64,000 bases of DNA from Sphingomonas populi (GTDB taxonomy: Bacteria > Pseudomonadota > Alphaproteobacteria > Sphingomonadales > Sphingomonadaceae). The stretch is from the NCBI RefSeq assembly GCF_004208535.1, contig NZ_SGIS01000027.1, positions 1-64,000 of the forward strand, written 5' to 3'. The notes under the pieces are model-generated. The model made no database searches. It was not told where the DNA came from and was given only the letters and a program-made list of their open reading frames with translations. Within the stretch, counting starts at the first letter, position 1, and the number at the start of each line of letters is the position of its first letter. Both the position numbers and the translations under genes were made by a program. Below, one piece after another: positions 23,856 through 33,185 of the stretch.

Positions 23856-25118
23856 ATGCACACTCACGACCAGCCAAAGGCGCTGCCGCAGTCGACGCGC
23901 CTGCCTGCCCGCACGCAGCTTCGCTGGCTTGGGCTGGGTGTCATCGCGCTTGTCGTGATCGCGCTGCTGGTGATGCTGATCGCGCAGTTCACCCGCAGCA
24001 CGCCGCCGGCGCCGCCGGTGACGCCGCCCGGCACCCTGCGCCTCTCGCGCGATCAGTTCGCCGCGTTGCAGACGATGCGCGTCGCGATCGGCGATTCGGA
24101 TGCGCGCACGCTCGCGACCGGCGCGATCACCGTCGATGCCGATCACAGCACGCCGGTGCTGATGCCCTATTCGGGGCAGGTCGCGCAGGTGCTCGTCGAT
24201 GCCGGGCAATATGTGAAACAGGGCCAGGCGCTGTTGATGGTGAAGACCGGCGATTTCGTCGATGCGCGCAACGGGCTGTTCTCGGCGCGGGCGGCGTACC
24301 AGACCGCGCAGGCGCAGCTCCAGGCCGCGCAGCGCACCACAGAGCGCCAGCAGCAGATCTATTCGACCGCCGGCGGCGCGCTGAAAGACTATCAGCAGGC
24401 ACAGGCCGATCTCGCCGCCGCGCAGGCGACTGCGCGCACCGCCGCCGCCGCGCTCGGCGCGGCGCGCGACAAGCTCGCCATCCTTGGCAAGAGCCCGGCT
24501 GAGATCAACAAACTCGAAGGCGCGGGCGAAGTCTCGGGCATCCACGACATGACGACGCTGCACGCGCCGATCTCCGGCCTCGTCGCGACGCGCGACGTTT
24601 CGGTCGGGCAATATCTGTCGCAGGGCGGCGACAAGCCGGTGATGACCATCACCGATCCGTCGCGCGTTTGGCTGGTTGCGCAGATCGCCGAAAGCGATGC
24701 GAGCGCGGTGCATGTCGGCGATGCCGTGACGGTGACGACCCCGGCGCTGCCCGGCCGCATCTTCCACGCGACGATCAACCTCGTCGGTGCCGCGCTCGAT
24801 CCCGATACGCACCGCCTGCCGGTGCGCGCCGCGATCCCCAACCCCGACGGCGCGCTGAAACCCCAGATGTTCGCGAGCTTCGCGATCCACCAGAGCGGCG
24901 CCGCGCAGGCGATCCGCGTCCCCGCCGCCGCCGTCATCCACGAGGGCGATTCGGCGCGCGTATGGGTGGTGCGCCCCGACGGGCTGCTCGCCGCGCGATC
25001 GGTGACGGCGGGTGAGGAGCAGGACGGATCGGTCGAGATCACCGCCGGCATCAAGCCGGGTGAGCGCATCGTCACCGCCGGCGCGCTGTTCGTCAACGAG
25101 GCGGGTCTCGGCGAATGA
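23856..25118 (+). CDS. Heavy-metal RND efflux, periplasmic adaptor subunit
   Basis: 420 aa from MHTHDQPKALPQS, preceded by AGGA. One N-terminal membrane anchor (about 26-48), then the barrel-sandwich/lipoyl halves (PVLMPYSGQVAQVLVDAGQYVKQGQALL and HAPISGLVATRDVSVGQYL) around an alpha-hairpin (about 140-200), and a beta-barrel/membrane-proximal end. This is the CusB/CzcB class of membrane-fusion protein linking the RND pump to the outer membrane channel. It lacks the metal-chelating His- or Met-rich N-terminus of some CzcB/CusB proteins. Stop and RND start overlap by ATGA. Confidence 0.92.
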   Translation: MHTHDQPKALPQSTRLPARTQLRWLGLGVIALVVIALLVMLIAQFTRSTPPAPPVTPPGTLRLSRDQFAALQTMRVAIGDSDARTLATGAITVDADHSTPVLMPYSGQVAQVLVDAGQYVKQGQALLMVKTGDFVDARNGLFSARAAYQTAQAQLQAAQRTTERQQQIYSTAGGALKDYQQAQADLAAAQATARTAAAALGAARDKLAILGKSPAEINKLEGAGEVSGIHDMTTLHAPISGLVATRDVSVGQYLSQGGDKPVMTITDPSRVWLVAQIAESDASAVHVGDAVTVTTPALPGRIFHATINLVGAALDPDTHRLPVRAAIPNPDGALKPQMFASFAIHQSGAAQAIRVPAAAVIHEGDSARVWVVRPDGLLAARSVTAGEEQDGSVEITAGIKPGERIVTAGALFVNEAGLGE

Positions 25119-28100
25119 ACCGTCTCGTTGCGATCGCGCTGCGGCAGCGGATGCTGATCGTCGGCATCTTCTGCGCCATGCTGCTGGCCGGGGTGATCGG
25201 CTTCCTCAACCTCAATATCGAGGCCTATCCCGATCCGGTTCCGCCGATGGTCGAGGTCATCACCCAGACGCACGGCCTGTCCGCCGAGGAGATGGAGCGC
25301 AACGTCACCATCCCGATCGAGGTCGGCATGGCGGGCATCCCGCATCTCACCGCGATCCGCGCGATCTCGCTGTTCGGCCTGTCCGACATCAAGCTGCAAT
25401 TCAGCTATGATCTGACCAACGAGGACGCCAAGCAGCAGGTCATCAACCGGCTGTCGCAATTGCCGCCGCTCGCGGGTGGCGCGCAGCCGTCGCTGTCGCC
25501 GACCAGCCCGGTCGGCGAGATCTACCGCTACAAGATCACCGCGCCCAAGGGCTATTCGGTGATGGACCTGAAGACCTTGCAGGACTGGGTGCTGCAACGC
25601 CGCTTCAAGCGAATCCCCGGCGTGATCGACGTGACCGGCTGGGGTGGCAAGCTGCGCACCTATGACGTGGTGATCGACAGCGCGCGGCTCGCCGCGCACA
25701 ACGCGACCATCTCGCAAGTGCTGACCGCGCTCTCCAAGAGCGACGGCAATGTCGGCGGACAGACCATCAACTTCGGCGCGCAGGCGGCGATCGTGCGCGG
25801 GGTCGGGCTGATCCAGTCGGCCTCGGCGATCGAGAACGTGCTGGTCGGCACGTCGGGCGGTCAGCCGATTCTCGTCAAGGACGTCGCGAACGTCCAGATC
25901 GGCAATGCGCCACGGCTCGGCATCGCCGGCTACAACGATCAGGACGACATCGTGCAGGGCATCGTGCTGATGCAGCGCGGCGCGCAGTCGATGCCGACGA
26001 TTCAGGCGGTGCAGAAGGAAGTCGCCGACATCAACAGCTCGGGCATCCTGCCGCCGGGCGTCCAGCTCGAACGCATCTACGATCGTTCCGACCTGATCCA
26101 TTTGACGATCCATACCGTGCTGGAGAACATGCTGGTCGGCATCGTGCTGATCTTCGTGTTGCAGGTGCTGTTCCTCGGCAATCTGCGCAGCGCGATCATC
26201 GTTGCGGCGACGATTCCGTTCGCGCTCGCCTTCGCGATCCTGATCCTCGTGCTTCAGGGCGAGAGCGCGAACCTCCTCTCGGTCGGCGCGCTCGATTTCG
26301 GGCTGGTGGTCGATGCCAGCGTCATCATGGTCGAGAACATCTTCCGCCACATGGTCGATCGTACCGCGCGTGTCGAAAGCGGGCATGGCCATTACACCAC
26401 CGCAACGCGCTTCTCGGCGATCCTCGGTGCGAGTTCCGAGGTGAGCCGGGGCATCTTCTTCGCCGCCGCGATCATCATCGTCAGCTTCCTGCCGCTGTTC
26501 ACGCTGACCGGCGTGGAAGGCCATATCTTCGGGCCGATGGCGAAGACCTATGCCTATGCCATCTCCGGCGGCCTGATCGCGACCTTCACCGTCGCGCCGG
26601 TGCTGTCGGCGATGTTGCTGCCCGACAAGCTCTCCGAAGTGGAGACGTGGATCGTCGCGCGACTGCGCCGCCTGTACGAACCCGCCGCCGCCTTCGCGCT
26701 CGGCAACCGCATCCTCGCGATTGGCGGCGCGGTGCTGCTGCTGGTCGTCGCGCTGATCGGCGGGCGTTCGCTCGGCATCGAGTTCTTGCCCCATCTCGAG
26801 GAGGGCAACATGTACATCCGCGCCAGCCTGCCGCCCTCGATCAGCCTCGAAGCTGGCGAACCGGTGGTGCAGGGCGTGCGCCGGATCATCATGAAATACC
26901 CTGAGGTCAACGCGGTGCTTTCCGCGCACGGCCGTCCCGACGACGGCACCGATGCGACCGGCTTCTTCAACGCCGAATTCTTCGTGCCGCTGAAGCCGTT
27001 TGACACCTGGCCGCGCGGCGTGACCAAGGACACTTTGATCGCCGAACTGTCGAAGAAGCTTTCGGACAAATACCCCGGCGTGGAATTCTCCTTCTCGCAG
27101 ATCATCGAGGACAACGTCGAGGAGGCCGCCTCGGGCGTGAAGGGCGCCAATTCGATCAAGCTGTTCGGCCCCGATCTCGCCACGCTCGAAAAATATGCCG
27201 ACCAGATCAAGAGCGAGATGGCCAAGGTGCAGGGCATCGCCGATCTCGGCGTGTTCCAGTCGCTCGGCCAGCCGACCGTGCAGGTCGATGTCGATCGCGG
27301 TGCCGCGGCGCGCTACGGTTTGACGCCCGACGACGTCAACCAGACCGTCGCCGCCGCGATCGGCGGTTCCTCGACCGCTGACCTGTACGAGAAAGGCACC
27401 GACCGCCACTTCCCGATCATGGTGCGGCTGAAGCCCGAGCAGCGCGATACCGTGGAGGCGATCCGCCGCATCACCATCGGCGCGGCGGCGCCGAGCGGCA
27501 CCGGCATGATCCAGGTGCCCTTGTCCGAAATCGCCAACGTTCGGCTCACCTCCGGCGCGTCGTTCATCTACCGCGAGCATCAGGAACGCTACATCCCGAT
27601 CAAATATTCGGTGCGCGGGCGCGATCTCGGCAGCGCGGTAGCGGAAGCGAAGTCGCGGATCGCGCGCAACGTCCATTTGCCGTCGGGCTATCATCTCGAA
27701 TGGGCGGGCGAGCTCGACAATCTCAACAACGCCGTCGCCCGGCTGGAGATCGTCGTGCCGATCAGCCTGCTACTGATCCTGCTGCTGCTCTACGCCAATT
27801 TCGGCTCGATCCGTGACAGCCTGCTCGCCTTCTCGGCGATCCCGATGGCGGTGATCGGCGGCATCCTCGCGCTGGCGCTGTCGGGGACGCCGTTCAGCAT
27901 CTCCGCCGCGATCGGCTTCGTCGCTTTGTTCGGGATCGCGGTGATGGACGGGATTCTCGTCGTGACAACCTACAACAATGCGATCGACGAGGGTGTCGAT
28001 CGCGACGGATCGCTGGCGACGACGGTGTCGCACAGCCTGCGCCCGGTGGTGATGACCTGCCTCGTCGCCGCGATCGGCCTGTTGCCGGCGGCGATGTCGA

Positions 28101-28303
28101 GCGGGATCGGCAGCCAGGTGCAGAAGCCGCTTGCGCTGGTCGTGGTCGGCGGGATGACGCTGGCGCCGGTGCTGATCCTGCTGGTGCTGCCGGCGCTGAT
28201 CGCGCGCTTCTCGCGGCGGGTGTCACCGCACGATCGCGGCGCGCATGGCCGCGATGTCGGGCATCACACACCGCCTGCGGGCGAAGGGGAGATGCCGGCA
28301 TGA
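25115..28303 (+). CDS. Heavy-metal efflux RND transporter, CzcA/CusA family
   Basis: Proton-driven inner membrane pump, 1062 aa, the normal family length. Membrane helix 1 is at the N-terminus (MLIVGIFCAMLLAGVIGFL), the large periplasmic loops follow, and helix 4 carries the diagnostic DFGLVVDASVIMVEN, close to the DFGxxVDGAVxxVEN pattern of HME-RND pumps for divalent cations (Zn, Co, Cd, Ni) rather than the copper/silver motif. The usual Gly is Ser here (VDASV). The C-terminus extends past the last helix with a His-rich tail (DRGAHGRDVGHHT). The adaptor and channel genes overlap it on either side by 4 bases. Substrate assignment remains inference. Confidence 0.93.
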   Translation: MNRLVAIALRQRMLIVGIFCAMLLAGVIGFLNLNIEAYPDPVPPMVEVITQTHGLSAEEMERNVTIPIEVGMAGIPHLTAIRAISLFGLSDIKLQFSYDLTNEDAKQQVINRLSQLPPLAGGAQPSLSPTSPVGEIYRYKITAPKGYSVMDLKTLQDWVLQRRFKRIPGVIDVTGWGGKLRTYDVVIDSARLAAHNATISQVLTALSKSDGNVGGQTINFGAQAAIVRGVGLIQSASAIENVLVGTSGGQPILVKDVANVQIGNAPRLGIAGYNDQDDIVQGIVLMQRGAQSMPTIQAVQKEVADINSSGILPPGVQLERIYDRSDLIHLTIHTVLENMLVGIVLIFVLQVLFLGNLRSAIIVAATIPFALAFAILILVLQGESANLLSVGALDFGLVVDASVIMVENIFRHMVDRTARVESGHGHYTTATRFSAILGASSEVSRGIFFAAAIIIVSFLPLFTLTGVEGHIFGPMAKTYAYAISGGLIATFTVAPVLSAMLLPDKLSEVETWIVARLRRLYEPAAAFALGNRILAIGGAVLLLVVALIGGRSLGIEFLPHLEEGNMYIRASLPPSISLEAGEPVVQGVRRIIMKYPEVNAVLSAHGRPDDGTDATGFFNAEFFVPLKPFDTWPRGVTKDTLIAELSKKLSDKYPGVEFSFSQIIEDNVEEAASGVKGANSIKLFGPDLATLEKYADQIKSEMAKVQGIADLGVFQSLGQPTVQVDVDRGAAARYGLTPDDVNQTVAAAIGGSSTADLYEKGTDRHFPIMVRLKPEQRDTVEAIRRITIGAAAPSGTGMIQVPLSEIANVRLTSGASFIYREHQERYIPIKYSVRGRDLGSAVAEAKSRIARNVHLPSGYHLEWAGELDNLNNAVARLEIVVPISLLLILLLLYANFGSIRDSLLAFSAIPMAVIGGILALALSGTPFSISAAIGFVALFGIAVMDGILVVTTYNNAIDEGVDRDGSLATTVSHSLRPVVMTCLVAAIGLLPAAMSSGIGSQVQKPLALVVVGGMTLAPVLILLVLPALIARFSRRVSPHDRGAHGRDVGHHTPPAGEGEMPA

Positions 28304-29721
28304 CGCGTTCGCTCCTGATCGCCGCGTTGCTCGCCACCAGCGGCTGCGCGCTTGGCCCCAAAAACCTCGATCCGCACGCCGCATTGCCGCCGTCGCCCGC
28401 GCCCGAGACGATCCGCCCGGTGAGCGGCGCGGCGCAGACCGTCACCGCCGATGCACCGACCGGCGACTGGTGGCGCGATTTCGGCAGCGATCAGCTCGAC
28501 GCGCTGGTGATAACCGCGCTCGCGCACAACACTGACATCCAGGTCGCCGAAGCGTCGCTACGTCAGGCGCAGGAGACGGGCCGGGCGACCGCCGGTGCGG
28601 TGTTGCCACAGGTCGATCTCAATTATCAGGCGCAGCGGACCCGCATTTCGCGCGACCTGTCACCCGCCGTCGCGGATTCGAACCAGTACCTCTACAGCCT
28701 CCACACCGCGCAGGTGACGGTCAGCTACGGGCTCGACCTGTTCGGCGCGACACGCTCGCGGATTCGTTCCGCACGCGCCGCCGCCGAGGTGCAGGCGCAC
28801 AAGCGCGATGCCGCGCGCGCGACGGTGGTGGCGAACCTCGTCGCCGCCGTCATCCAGCGCGCCGCACTCGCCGACCAGATCGCCGCGACTGAGACCAGCA
28901 TCGCCGTCAACCGCGACATCCTCGGCGCGTTGCAGCGGCGTCAGCAACTCGGCGAGGTCGGTGCCGCCGACGTCGCGACGCAGCAGACTGCGCTCGCCGC
29001 CGCCGAGGGCGCGTTGCCGCCGCTGGTGCGCGCTGAGCTTCACCAGCGTGTCGTGATCGGCAGCCTGATCGGCGTGCCAGCCGGGGCGGCCTTGCCTGAT
29101 CTGCCGTCGCTGGCTTCGCTCGCGTTGCCGACACGGCTGCCGCTGGCCTTGCCGTCCGATCTGGTAACGCGGCGGCCCGATATCGGCGCGGCGCGCGCGC
29201 AGCTCGAAGGGGCGGGGGCCGATGTCGGCACCGCGATCGCGGCGCGCTTGCCGAGCATCCAGCTCAGCGCGAGTGCCGGTGGCGCAGCCGAAGCGTTCGG
29301 CACTATGTTCAAGGACGGCAATCCGTTCTGGGCGATCCTTGGCGGTGTGACGCAACCGCTGTTCCACGGTGGCGCGCTGCGCCACCAGCAACGCGCGGCG
29401 GAGGCTGCGCTCGACGGCGCCAAGGCGCAGTATCGCGCGACGGTGCTCCAGGCGTTCGGCGAAGTCTCCGATGCGTTGAGCGGGCTGCGCACGGATGCCG
29501 ACGCGCTCGACGCGGCGACGCGCGCCAGCGACGCCTCGGGCCGTGCGCTGGGCTTCGCGCGACGCCAGCTCCAGCTCGGCAGCATCGGCACGCTTGCGCT
29601 GCTCAACGCCACCGCCGCCGACGCGCAGGCGCGCGCGCAACTCGTGCAGGCCCGCGCCGCGCGGCTGAGCGACACGGTCGCGCTGTTTCAGGCGGTCGGC
29701 AGCCGGGTGGGGGCGCAATAG
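28300..29721 (+). CDS. Outer membrane efflux lipoprotein, NodT/TolC family
   Basis: 473 aa trimeric channel of the tripartite pump. A lipoprotein signal is clear (MTRSLLIAALLATSGC, lipobox TSGC, lipidated Cys16). Two OEP repeats follow (about 60-260 and 280-465), with the NodT-type blocks GDWWRDFGSDQLDALV, VSYGLDLFGATRSRIRSARA and LVTRRPDIGAARAQLEGAGADVG. It overlaps the RND stop by ATGA, making a compact three-gene operon with no regulator inside. Confidence 0.93.
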   Translation: MTRSLLIAALLATSGCALGPKNLDPHAALPPSPAPETIRPVSGAAQTVTADAPTGDWWRDFGSDQLDALVITALAHNTDIQVAEASLRQAQETGRATAGAVLPQVDLNYQAQRTRISRDLSPAVADSNQYLYSLHTAQVTVSYGLDLFGATRSRIRSARAAAEVQAHKRDAARATVVANLVAAVIQRAALADQIAATETSIAVNRDILGALQRRQQLGEVGAADVATQQTALAAAEGALPPLVRAELHQRVVIGSLIGVPAGAALPDLPSLASLALPTRLPLALPSDLVTRRPDIGAARAQLEGAGADVGTAIAARLPSIQLSASAGGAAEAFGTMFKDGNPFWAILGGVTQPLFHGGALRHQQRAAEAALDGAKAQYRATVLQAFGEVSDALSGLRTDADALDAATRASDASGRALGFARRQLQLGSIGTLALLNATAADAQARAQLVQARAARLSDTVALFQAVGSRVGAQ

Positions 29722-29811
29722 CAGGTACGCGATCTCTGGCGCAGCGGCGAAAACCCGCTTAGCACGGCGCGGCCAGGCGGAACCGCGCCGGCCGTGAGGG
29801 GATGCCTGCCA

Positions 29812-30945
29812 ATGATCGCACTACGCACCATTCTGGGGTTCGCACTGACCGCCTGCGCCGTACCGGTCGCCCACGCCGAATCCGTCGATTGTCCGCTTGC
29901 CCACGCACCCTATTCGGTGCGGACGCCGGTGATCGACCTGTTGCTCGACCCGCGCGCCAAGGCGGTGCTCGAGCGGGAGATCGGTCCGGCACTCGCCAAG
30001 CTGCCGCCGGGCTTCGGTTCGACCACGCCACCCACCTTCGCGACGATCATCTCGGTCAAGGAAGTGATGGGCTTTGCCGGCGCGCCGGACGTCGCGGCGA
30101 CACTCGCCCGGCTCGATCCCGAATTGCGCGCGATCCCGATCACCCCGGCGGCGAGCCGCGCCCGCTGCGCGCGCTACGATCATGTCCCGCCCAAACTGCC
30201 CGCCACGCTCAAGCACCCCGCGCTGCTGGTGTTCGACAAGATCACCGGCTTTCGCGACACGCCCTCGGTCGATGCCGCCACCGCCGCGCTGAAGGCGATG
30301 GCGGCACGGCGCGGCTGGTCGCTGTCCTTCACCGATAAGGGCGCGGTGTTCAACCGGCGCGATCTGGCGCGGTTCGACGCGGTGATCTGGAACAACGTCA
30401 GCGGCGACGCGCTGACCGTGCCGCAGGAGAAGGCGTTTCAGGCCTATCTGGCGGGTGGCGGCGGGTTCGCCGGTTTCCACGGCGCAGCGGGCGACCCGTT
30501 TTACGTATGGGATTGGTATCCCGATACGCTGATCGGCGCGCGCTTCATCGGCCATCCCGGCAAGCCGCAATTCCAGCAGGCGCGCGTCGTCGTCGATGAT
30601 CCGAAAAGCGCGATCACGCGCGGACTGGGCGACGGGTGGACGATGACCGAGGAATGGTATTCGTTCGCCAAGAGTCCACGCGGCCCCGGCACGCATGTCC
30701 TCGCGACGCTCGACGAAAAGACCTATGCGCCCGTCGGCTATGGCGGCGCGTCCCTGGCGATGGGCGATCACCCGATCGCCTGGACGCGCTGCATCGGCGG
30801 CGGGCGGTCATTCTATTCGGCGATCGGGCACCGGCCGGAAAACTACACCGAGCCGAACAGTGTGCGGCTGCTCGAACAGGGCATCGCCTGGTCCGCCGGG
30901 CTCGGCGAGACGACCTGTCGTGAAGGGCGCGAGATCGCGCGGTGA
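29812..30945 (+). CDS. Secreted ThuA-domain protein
   Basis: 377 aa from MIALRTILGFAL with a signal peptide ending near AHAES. The N-terminal 110 or so residues are a region not assigned to a family. The rest is a ThuA-like (trehalose utilisation / class I glutamine amidotransferase-like fold) domain: LLVFDKITGFRDTPSVDAA, FDAVIWNNVSGDALT, GGGFAGFHGAAGDPFYVWDWYPDTLIGARFIGHP, and MTEEWYSFAKSPRG. Such domains occur in sugar-catabolism loci and may bind carbohydrate; no activity is established for most. A GAGGGG site lies about 10 bases before the ATG. A terminator follows. Confidence 0.82.
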   Translation: MIALRTILGFALTACAVPVAHAESVDCPLAHAPYSVRTPVIDLLLDPRAKAVLEREIGPALAKLPPGFGSTTPPTFATIISVKEVMGFAGAPDVAATLARLDPELRAIPITPAASRARCARYDHVPPKLPATLKHPALLVFDKITGFRDTPSVDAATAALKAMAARRGWSLSFTDKGAVFNRRDLARFDAVIWNNVSGDALTVPQEKAFQAYLAGGGGFAGFHGAAGDPFYVWDWYPDTLIGARFIGHPGKPQFQQARVVVDDPKSAITRGLGDGWTMTEEWYSFAKSPRGPGTHVLATLDEKTYAPVGYGGASLAMGDHPIAWTRCIGGGRSFYSAIGHRPENYTEPNSVRLLEQGIAWSAGLGETTCREGREIAR

Positions 30946-31000
30946 TCTCTGGCGGGATGCCGCCGGTCGATACGGGGTTCGGCGCGACATGCGCCGGACA

Positions 31001-31030
31001 AAAAAAGGGCCGCCCCGAGGGGCGGCCTTT
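31001..31030 (+). terminator. Terminator hairpin after the ThuA gene
   Basis: A perfect 9-base stem GGCCGCCCC/GGGGCGGCC (31008-31027) closes a very short loop, flanked by a seven-A run on the left and TTT then TTTT on the right. It suits a terminator for the ThuA gene and could work in both directions. The stretch 31031-31262 after it shows no gene; it holds the PilZ promoter region. Confidence 0.75.
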
Positions 31031-31262
31031 GAAAGTTTTAGGAGAGGATGCCTGAAAGGCACGCCCTCTTTGCGGCGAGACTGAAAATGCTGCAAGTGCG
31101 AACAAAGCAGCCCTGATTGCGTGGCGCGCATGTGCCCGATCCGGCCGGAATCCTTTAATTAACGTGTCGTTAACGAACTCTGGATACCCATTTTGGGGTT
31201 GGCGCTCGGCATGGTGCGTCGAGCCAGCACGAATGGCATCTACACCGGGGGAGAGAGCGGCC

Positions 31263-31919
31263 ATGTTCGACCGTTGCAATGACAAAGCTTTAACCGTCGT
31301 GTCGATGTGCGACGACGTGCCCCCGGCGCCCGAACGCCGTAGCGAGGCCCGTAACCTGTCGATTCTCAAGGCCGCGATCTTGCGCTCCGCGCTCGGCGAG
31401 GAGCTGTGTCTGGTTCGCAACATCTCGCGCGGCGGGCTGATGGCGCATATCTTTTCCGAACTGGAGGTCGGCGATCCGGTCAAGATCGAGTTCCGCTCCT
31501 CGAAGATCGTGCGGGGCCGTGTCGTCTGGCGCCAACCGGAACTGATGGGCGTGCGTTTCAGCCAGTTCATCGACATCGCCGAAGTCCTGACCGAACCGAA
31601 GCCGCGATCCGGCCATGCCGCCCGTGCGCCGCGCGTCGCGGTCAACGTGCCGGCACGGCTGCGCTCGGGGGGACGCTATCAGGCCGCCGCGCTCGGCAAC
31701 ATCTCGCAGGGTGGCGCGCGGATCTATTTGAGCGAACCCGACCGGCTCGGCGACGATGTGGTCCTCTCGGTTGTCGGACTGCCCGTGCTCACCGGCTCAG
31801 TGCGGTGGCGCGACGATACATCCGCCGGCATCGTCTTCAGCGAGTTGCTCGCGTTCGAGGATGTGGGCCGCTGGATCTCCAGCCACAATATCGGCGTTCC
31901 GCCGCAGCTTGCGGAATAG
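31263..31919 (+). CDS. Tandem PilZ-domain protein
   Basis: 218 aa from MFDRCNDKALTVV with a GGGAGAGAG site 7 or so bases upstream. Two PilZ-like units are visible: about 27-105 (ERRSEARN...CLVRNISRGGLMAHIFSELEVGDPV...VVWRQPELMGVRFSQ) and about 120-205 (RAPRVAVNVPARLRSGG...LGNISQGGARIYLSE...VRWRDDTSAGIVFSE). The first has an R..R pair and NxSxxG-type motif needed to bind cyclic di-GMP; the second keeps NISQGG but its arginine motif is weaker (RAPR). It has no other domain, so it is likely a receiver acting on motility, envelope or polysaccharide output. Confidence 0.82.
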   Translation: MFDRCNDKALTVVSMCDDVPPAPERRSEARNLSILKAAILRSALGEELCLVRNISRGGLMAHIFSELEVGDPVKIEFRSSKIVRGRVVWRQPELMGVRFSQFIDIAEVLTEPKPRSGHAARAPRVAVNVPARLRSGGRYQAAALGNISQGGARIYLSEPDRLGDDVVLSVVGLPVLTGSVRWRDDTSAGIVFSELLAFEDVGRWISSHNIGVPPQLAE

Positions 31920-31925
31920 CCGGCG

Positions 31926-33185
31926 CTACGCCGTGGCGCGGCGTGGCGCGCCACGCCCGCTCGTCACGAACAACCCCGAGGCGATCAGCCCGAACACGCC
32001 GGCGATGACGAACGCAGGCAGGTATGTGCCGGTCGCCTCGCGGATCGCGCCCGCGCCGAATGCGGCGGTCGCCGCGCCGAGTTGGTGGCCGACCAAGATC
32101 CAGCCGAACATCACCGGCGCGTCGCGCTCGCCGAACGCCTGGTTGGAGAGCTTGACGGTGGGCGGCACGGTCGCGATCCAGTCGAGTCCGTAGAACACCG
32201 CGAAGATCGTGAGGCTGAGCGCGGAGAAATCAATGAACGGCAGCGCGATCAGCGACGCTCCGCGCAGGCCGTAATAGACCATCAGCAGCTTCCTGGGATC
32301 GTAGCGGTCAGTCAGCCAGCCCGACGCGGTCGTGCCGATCAGATCGAACACGCCCATCATCGACAGCAGCCCCGCCGCCGCCACCGGCGCGATGCCGTGG
32401 TCGCCGCAGAACGCGATCATGTGCGTGCCGATCAGCCCGTTGGTGGTCAGCCCGCACACGAAGAAGGTGCTGAACAGCAGCCAGAACACGGGATTGCGGC
32501 TGGCGCGGAACAGCGCCTCGAACGCGAGCATGGGCGTCGCCGCCTGTTTCAGCGCGGGTGGCGTGGTCGGCTCGGCTTCCCCGAAGCGGCCGGTGCCGAC
32601 ATCGCCGGGATGTTCGGGGATCAGCAGCCATACCAGCGGCACCAGCGCGAGCGCGGCGACGCTCACCGCCGTCGCTACCGGCTTCCAGTCGCCCGCGCTC
32701 GACAGCCAGGCCAGCACGGGCAGGAACACCAACGCGCCGGTCGCGGTACTCGCGCTCAGCATGCCCATGACGAGGCCCTGGCGCGTCGCGAACCAGCGGT
32801 TGACCACCGCCGCACCCAGCACCGAGGCGACCGCGCCGCTGCCGATGCCGGATACCACGCCCCAGCTCAGCACATACTGCCACGCCTCGGTCATCCTGAG
32901 GCTCGCGATCGTCGCCGCAGCCATCAGCGCGAGGCCGCCGAGCATCGTCCGGCGGATGCCGATGGTTTGCATCAGCGCGGCTGCGAACGGCCCGACCAAC
33001 CCGTAGAAGACAATGCCGATCGCCGCCGAGGCCGAGATCGTCGCGCGATCCCAGCCGAAGTGCATTTCCAGCGGCACCATCATCACGCCCGGCGCGGAGC
33101 GTAAGCCCGCCGAGACGAGCAGCGCGAGGAACGTCACCGCGACGACGACATAGGCATAGCAGCGCGGCGGGATACGCAGGATCAT
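31926..33185 (-). CDS. Major facilitator superfamily transporter
   Basis: 419 aa, 12 predicted membrane segments, from MILRIPPRCYAYVVVAV. The sequence has the look of the monocarboxylate/oxalate-formate-type MFS group (SAGLRSAPGVMMVPLEMHFGWDRATISASAAIGIVFYGLVGP; GWLTDRYDPRKLL as the cytoplasmic loop). The ATG overlaps the stop of the MarR gene by 4 bases, so the two form one operon and the regulator probably controls the transporter. Substrate not determinable. Confidence 0.87.
   Translation of the reverse strand: MILRIPPRCYAYVVVAVTFLALLVSAGLRSAPGVMMVPLEMHFGWDRATISASAAIGIVFYGLVGPFAAALMQTIGIRRTMLGGLALMAAATIASLRMTEAWQYVLSWGVVSGIGSGAVASVLGAAVVNRWFATRQGLVMGMLSASTATGALVFLPVLAWLSSAGDWKPVATAVSVAALALVPLVWLLIPEHPGDVGTGRFGEAEPTTPPALKQAATPMLAFEALFRASRNPVFWLLFSTFFVCGLTTNGLIGTHMIAFCGDHGIAPVAAAGLLSMMGVFDLIGTTASGWLTDRYDPRKLLMVYYGLRGASLIALPFIDFSALSLTIFAVFYGLDWIATVPPTVKLSNQAFGERDAPVMFGWILVGHQLGAATAAFGAGAIREATGTYLPAFVIAGVFGLIASGLFVTSGRGAPRRATA

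Noticed and set aside
24392-27694. Very long open frame antisense to the RND operon, about 1100 codons
   Set aside because: It mirrors the codon pattern of the real RND and adaptor genes in a GC-rich genome, its protein is Arg/His/Asp/Gly-rich without any domain, and the sense genes are firmly identified.
31001-31030. Small RNA gene with its own terminator
   Set aside because: The hairpin is explained by the ThuA gene end, and no promoter or conserved RNA sequence was seen upstream of it.
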